A DNA stretch of 22,232 nt, from the NCBI GenBank assembly GCA_003427395.1, contig BFEA01001014.1:111318-133549 (forward strand), read 5' to 3'. The notes beneath the pieces were generated by a model. That model was not told the origin of the DNA. It worked only from the letters and a program-made list of their open reading frames with translations, and ran no database searches. Numbering within the stretch: position 1 is the stretch's first letter; each line of letters opens with the position of its first letter. This DNA is from Chara braunii (taxonomy: Eukaryota > Streptophyta > Charophyceae > Charales > Characeae). Made by a program: the position numbers and the translations under genes. Below, piece after piece: positions 18,238 to 22,232 of this stretch.

Positions 18238-19107
18238 TCAGAAGTCCCAGTCCTCTATCTCGTCTCCGTCCTCCTCATCACTGAAATCCTCCTCCTCGTC
18301 GAGGAACATCTCTTTCACCCCTTCCAAGAAGGTTTCCCCCGCTGCCACGTTTCGATAAATTATCTGCCAATGCACCGGGCTGGGAACAAAGGTTTCATCC
18401 ACGCTGAGGAGGTTTAACACCTCAGCTAAATCTTCCGCTCAGTTTCCTTCGAACGGCCCCGCCTCCACCGATAGTTTAAAGAAGTCCTGCCTAGCACCTT
18501 GGTACAACCTCAGGCGCGTCATCGACCGACATATCCGCTCTGATCTACCCCTGGTTCCAAAGACTGCATCCACCAGAAATGGGGGTAGCACGCATCTCAT
18601 TGTCCTAAGGGGGCGTCTCATATTTTTCCGGTCCCCGAGTTCCACTCGCACCTCCATCCTTTCCATCTCTATTTCTGCCCGCTGACATGCTGCCCATACC
18701 ACTTCTCGTTCCGCTTGCCTAAACAGCTGATCCGGTGCCGTGCCCAATACTAGTCCCACTACCATTGCGTTTTACATTTCTTGAGATAGGTAGATCAATC
18801 CTCGAGCTTCCATTGTTCCCCGGAATTCTAGGTCCATCAAGCTAGGTGAGAGTCTTGTCAGGCTGACCTTAGTCCAGATTGTCTTTATCCAGAGGAACGC
18901 GTCCTTCTTGTCCAGCATCACGGTTTCATAGGCTGGTTCTAGGTCGGTCCATGTCCCTTCTTCCGGGAGAACAACAGATACCCCATCCCTTACTTCTATA
19001 GGCATTTCCGGACCACTAGAGTAGACAGGAGGCGACAACCATCGCGCCATCTTGTTTTCCCGGCGCCTGTCCTGTTTTTCACATGAGAGCACCACACGAC
19101 CCTTCAT
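18238..19107 (-). pseudogene. Unrecognised tandem paralogue A, acidic tail
   Basis: 290 codons in one frame with two internal stops: TAA at 18772-18774 and TGA at 18439-18441. The likely start is residue 20 (MARWLSPP, 19050). Blocks: GVSVVLPEEGTW; AFLWIKTIW; LIYLSQEM-stop-NAMVVGLVLGTAP; RTMRCVLPPFLVDAVFGT; EAGPFEGN-stop-AEDLAEVLNLL; IIYRNVAAGETFLEGVKEMF. It differs from the others by a strongly acidic C-terminal tail (DEEEDFSDEEDGDEIEDWDF). The TAA aligns with the Trp of B and C; the TGA aligns with Arg or Gln. It is the first gene of the array in the direction of transcription; 19108-19463 beyond it has no recognisable promoter element. Confidence 0.7.
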
Positions 19108-19463
19108 GGTCCGATGGTTTGCTTTCCTTTTTCTAGATGAGGGTTGTTTTTAGACCCCTCATCCGGGTCTCCCTAACCTCCCTTATCCATTTCCCAGGTA
19201 CCATTGCCCTACCATGCCCCCAATCGATCACCCGTGGCTCGCATTCCTTCTTTTCTTAGTTCCATTTTCTTCCGACTCCTGTCCAGCCTCTTCCTCATGT
19301 TCTCTCACTCGTGCAGACTTAGGCAGGGGTCGAGAATAGACTAGAAGCTTAGTTCTCCTTCCAACGTTCATCAGGCAAGTTTACAGAGGGAGGCAAAAAA
19401 AGCAAAACTCAGGCAAACATCGCACACAGGTCGGTCATCTCATCACCGACCTCTTCCCCGGAA

Positions 19464-19748
19464 ATGGTCTCTCCACTGTTACTATCGGCAGGGCTTTACC
19501 CCATACCTCAAACACAGCTCAACCGGCGCGAGGCTCCTTCCATCGGTAAGGCCATTGGAGCCGGCGTCCAGGCATTCACTTCCATCGATCCGACAAGAAT
19601 CAACTTTTTCCAAGACATGCTACGAGAAGCTTTTAATCGCCTCCGAGGCTCCTTCCTTGCCCCATATGAAGTGGTCCCCCTCCCGTCTGCCGACAAGCAG
19701 CCGCCCCGCCTGAAGACGTTTCACACCCCACCTGGACAAGATCATTGA
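19464..19748 (+). CDS. Small hypothetical ORF, doubtful
   Basis: A 94-codon plus-strand ORF with ATG start and TGA stop. It is one of few plus-strand ORFs here with balanced composition, including a helix-like stretch INFFQDMLREAFNRLRGSF. No domain is recognised and no paralogue is present in the window. It lies just upstream of and divergent from the four-gene array. Chance is a real alternative. Confidence 0.25.
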   Translation: MVSPLLLSAGLYPIPQTQLNRREAPSIGKAIGAGVQAFTSIDPTRINFFQDMLREAFNRLRGSFLAPYEVVPLPSADKQPPRLKTFHTPPGQDH

Positions 19749-21843
19749 GCCATGCTCGGACCGCTCGGGTGAAAATGCTACTAATCAGCCGACGAGACCC
19801 ACCCTTGCCTGACAGCCTGGTGGCCCGACCCCCATACACGGAACCCGGTGAACTTCAAAGAGGACGACCATTCCACATCCCGCACCGACCGACACAAACC
19901 AATCCTTTCCTTCCGAAAGGCAGGACGCTCGAATCCCCATCATGCAAGCACAAGCCCCAAGGTGGGACACACATAACACAAGTGCCTTTCCCTAGGTGCA
20001 CCCAACGCTTCCTACCCATTGCTCACAGGTTTCCACTCAGGATAGTGCATGCCACTCACCCCTAACTTCCATACATAGTGCCCGGTTCCTTGTCTTGAGC
20101 ATCTTCAAAGGGGAGCTAGTTATCCTTGGAGTCTAGCAACTCCCTTCATTTCCTTATCTTTGCTTGTGTGTCCGTTCATAGGGCAGGATTGTTCCTTCTC
20201 GATTACCGTTTATGTTCATATGAGGTTCCTTCAAGCATTTAAGTGCGGTGCACAGAGCCCGCTGGGCTCCGTAGAGGAGAAGAGAAGCACCCAGGTCGGT
20301 CGGATCACTCCGCCGCGGGATTTTCATTGGAGCCCGGACTGGCCCCGAATCCCAACCGCCTACCAGGTAACTGGAGCTCTTCTTTCATACGAAGAGGAAG
20401 GGTCGATCTGCGGCTTGTCCAAGGCTTCCCCGGCCTGACGAACATCAATCCAAGGGAAGGAGGACTAGAGTCATCTCCAAAAGAGATGGCTGATCAGAAA
20501 GTGCAAGCATGCATGTTCTTCCTCCAGGCCTGGCCTTGCCATGCGCCTAGCCACCCTCAAATCTGATTCTCTCAAACGATAGAGCATACACAAGTCCTCA
20601 TTCCTTGTCTTTAGTTATGTACATGGTCATGCGTCGGGCGCCCCCCTATAGATCGTCAGCGTCAGTTAAACCCATGCCCGTCACCTCCACCATTTTTGTA
20701 GGGGCCGTACCCTAAAGGACTTTCGAGCCGCGGTCGACCCCACCGCGGGTCCCATTTGGATCAACCCGCCCGCACTCACGCTCAGGGCGCGGGTCGTTTG
20801 TCCCAGGGGCACCCCCACCTAGTGCCTTGAGATGGATGGGGATGGACCTTTTTACGAGAGGGCTTTACATAGGGGGATGTAGCTCCGCTCTCGCGTTAAG
20901 ATAGTAGCTCTTTGGCCACTCGTGACGTTTTCTTGATTCGATTAAGTCTGGCAAGGCAATTGCTCCTTCCAATACGCAAGCAGTCCAGGGAGTTTATTGA
21001 AGTTTTATCTTCTTATCATGCCAGGGCCAAGCGTCATCCATTGGGCCACGCACCTTTTCGCTAAGTCTAGTGGCTCGAGATAGCCCCTACGGCATCCTTG
21101 GGGTAGGGTGGCGTCGCCCGGACCCCTAGCCGCTATATTTTTTTTGCTTGAGCCACCAACATTGTATTCACCTATACACGACTGCCCTTAGTCCTTTCGG
21201 GCTTGCATTGCATTCAAGAGAGCCATTGCATTCAATCATCACACAAGCCCCATCCCGGCGTCTACCACTCATTCAAGCATCCGACCATCCAACCCATCCC
21301 GCATTCATAGTTTAAGCGGGGTCTAAGTCCTTCCCTCGTCGCTTTCCCTATTCCCGCCCGCATCCAGCGGGCGCAGTCCCGCCCAGACCACCCTAGGCTA
21401 CTCACCTGCACAAGACCACACAACGCAAAAGCCAGGTACAATCCCCATTGGGATCAACACATTGCCCCTCCAACAAGCCTAAGTTCCTTTTGCCTTCGAT
21501 GATCCTTTGGTTATCTTTCCCTTCACTCAAGCAAGCCATGCCTTCATCTTAGTCACGCACTCGGGGAAGATGATTGAGTCAAACTGACCTTGTCCAAAAT
21601 CAGCGCCCCTTTTTGCTTCTGCAAATGCTCTCAATAGTTCCGTATCCTTCCCTTCTTGGTGGCACAAGGGACTGGGTGCCCTTCCCTTGCCCTCGCTTTC
21701 CACCAAGTGAGGACTAAGTTCCTTGCCGTTCTTTCCCTGGCAATGTAACAGGTGAGGGTGGAGGTTAGTCACATGCCATGGGGGGGGGGAAGGGGCGACG
21801 GAAGGGTTAAGGGTTAAAGAGTTTAGAAGGAATGGAGGAAGGC
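19749..21843. other. Long stretch without a recognisable gene
   Basis: Short ORFs on both strands have no motif. A perfect 7-bp GC-only-core hairpin lies at 20728-20748 (CCGCGGT/ACCGCGG, 7-nt loop), with a weaker CCCGC/GCGGG stem just after (about 20764-20800). A run of ten G's begins at 21780, followed by GGGG, GGG and GGG runs to about 21813, a possible G-quadruplex. If the retrotransposon's 5' LTR is in this window it should be here, but I found no match to the sequence left of 5271. Confidence 0.5.
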
Positions 21844-21852
21844 GGAGGGAGG

Positions 21853-21933
<81 letters not shown>
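21844..21933. repeat. (GA)n microsatellite, 90-nt homopurine run
   Basis: An uninterrupted purine run that is almost all GA dinucleotides, with one AAAG interruption near 21866. The long minus-strand ORF over it (21527-21967) is a Leu-Ser repeat translation and is not called as a gene. Confidence 0.96.
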
Positions 21934-21934
<1 letters not shown>

Positions 21935-22058
21935 AAGAAGCTTCACATCGTAGTTGACCTTGCTCATTGACTTACCCTAACCGATTCTGTTCGGAGTTCG
22001 GTGCGCCCCCTTGCGGCGCCTTAAGGCTCTCGATTGGACGGGGGAGGTGATAAGAGAG

Positions 22059-22232
22059 GGAGGGTTGGCATGTCCGGCTATGGTGGATGGGTGTAGGCGA
22101 TGGAGGTTGAAGAAGGGTTGGGGTGTCCGGCTATGGTGGATGGGTGTAGGCGATGGAGGTTGAAGAAGGGTTGGGGTGTCCGGCTATGGTGGATGGGTGT
22201 AGGTGATGGAGGTTGAAGAAGGGTTGGGGTGT
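22059..22232. repeat. 53-bp tandem repeat, open at window end
   Basis: TCCGGCTATGGTGGATGGGTGTAGG starts at 22073, 22126 and 22179, exactly 53 bp apart. The units are nearly identical (GGCATGTCC versus GGGTGTCC in the first; one C-to-T in the third). High identity suggests recent expansion, in contrast with the decayed repeats elsewhere in the window. It continues beyond the window. Confidence 0.95.

Noticed and set aside
19745-20566. Plus-strand ORFs of 90-107 codons
   Set aside because: Overlapping frames, Pro/Arg/His-rich, no motif and no similarity to the neighbouring paralogues.
20872-20945. tRNA-like start (GGGGATGTAGCTC)
   Set aside because: No anticodon stem, no GGTTCGATTCC-type B box at the right distance, and no matching acceptor strand.
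21527-21967. 146-codon minus-strand ORF
   Set aside because: Its first third is a Leu-Ser translation of the GA microsatellite; the remainder shows no motif and there is no support for a real start.

Overview
Eukaryotic, repeat-rich DNA. There is no bacterial-style operon structure or RBS. Simple and tandem repeats are abundant, there are a few assembly N's, and the only recognisable protein machinery is a decayed Ty3/gypsy LTR retrotransposon on the minus strand. The style (long pyrimidine-rich strand, GA/GAA microsatellites, this type of gypsy pol with an HHCC/DD35E integrase and GPY/F tail) suggests a plant-lineage genome, possibly a streptophyte alga such as Chara. That is a guess from general resemblance, not a database result.

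Layout in + coordinates. 1-1137: a 91-bp satellite array with two sub-families. 1138-1309: homopurine/GAA block. 1310-5270: no convincing gene, but strong hairpins (1871-1899, 2068-2105), a degenerate 51-bp repeat (3263-3570), a degenerate 65-70-bp repeat (4956-5240) and two copies of a polypurine-tract-like motif (4028-4060, 5267-5312). 5612-5733: five stem-loops packed almost end to end. 6211-6690: two further minisatellites. 7664-8281 (-): intact 205-codon ORF with a SUMO-interaction-like motif. 8454-8640: 66-bp repeat. 8730-15166 (-): retrotransposon gag, protease, RT, RNase H and integrase, broken by stops and frame changes except for an intact integrase ORF. 15605-19107 (-): four tandem, deeply diverged paralogues of an unrecognised ~260-290-residue protein family, directly upstream of gag on the same strand. 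19108-21843: no clear gene. 21844-21933: GA microsatellite. 22059-22232: 53-bp repeat running off the window.

How it fits together. Reading the minus strand 5' to 3' gives four paralogues (A, B, C, D), then gag N-terminus, capsid, coiled coil, zinc knuckle, protease, RT, RNase H, integrase, 66-bp repeat, SUMO-motif ORF and a possible polypurine tract. One reading is a very large (about 14 kb) gypsy element carrying accessory genes on both sides of gag-pol. The alternative is an ordinary gypsy core inserted next to an unrelated tandem gene family. No LTR pair or primer-binding site was found by eye, so the element's ends are not settled. The four-gene family is the most novel content: its five conserved blocks align across all copies, and none matches a family I recognise.
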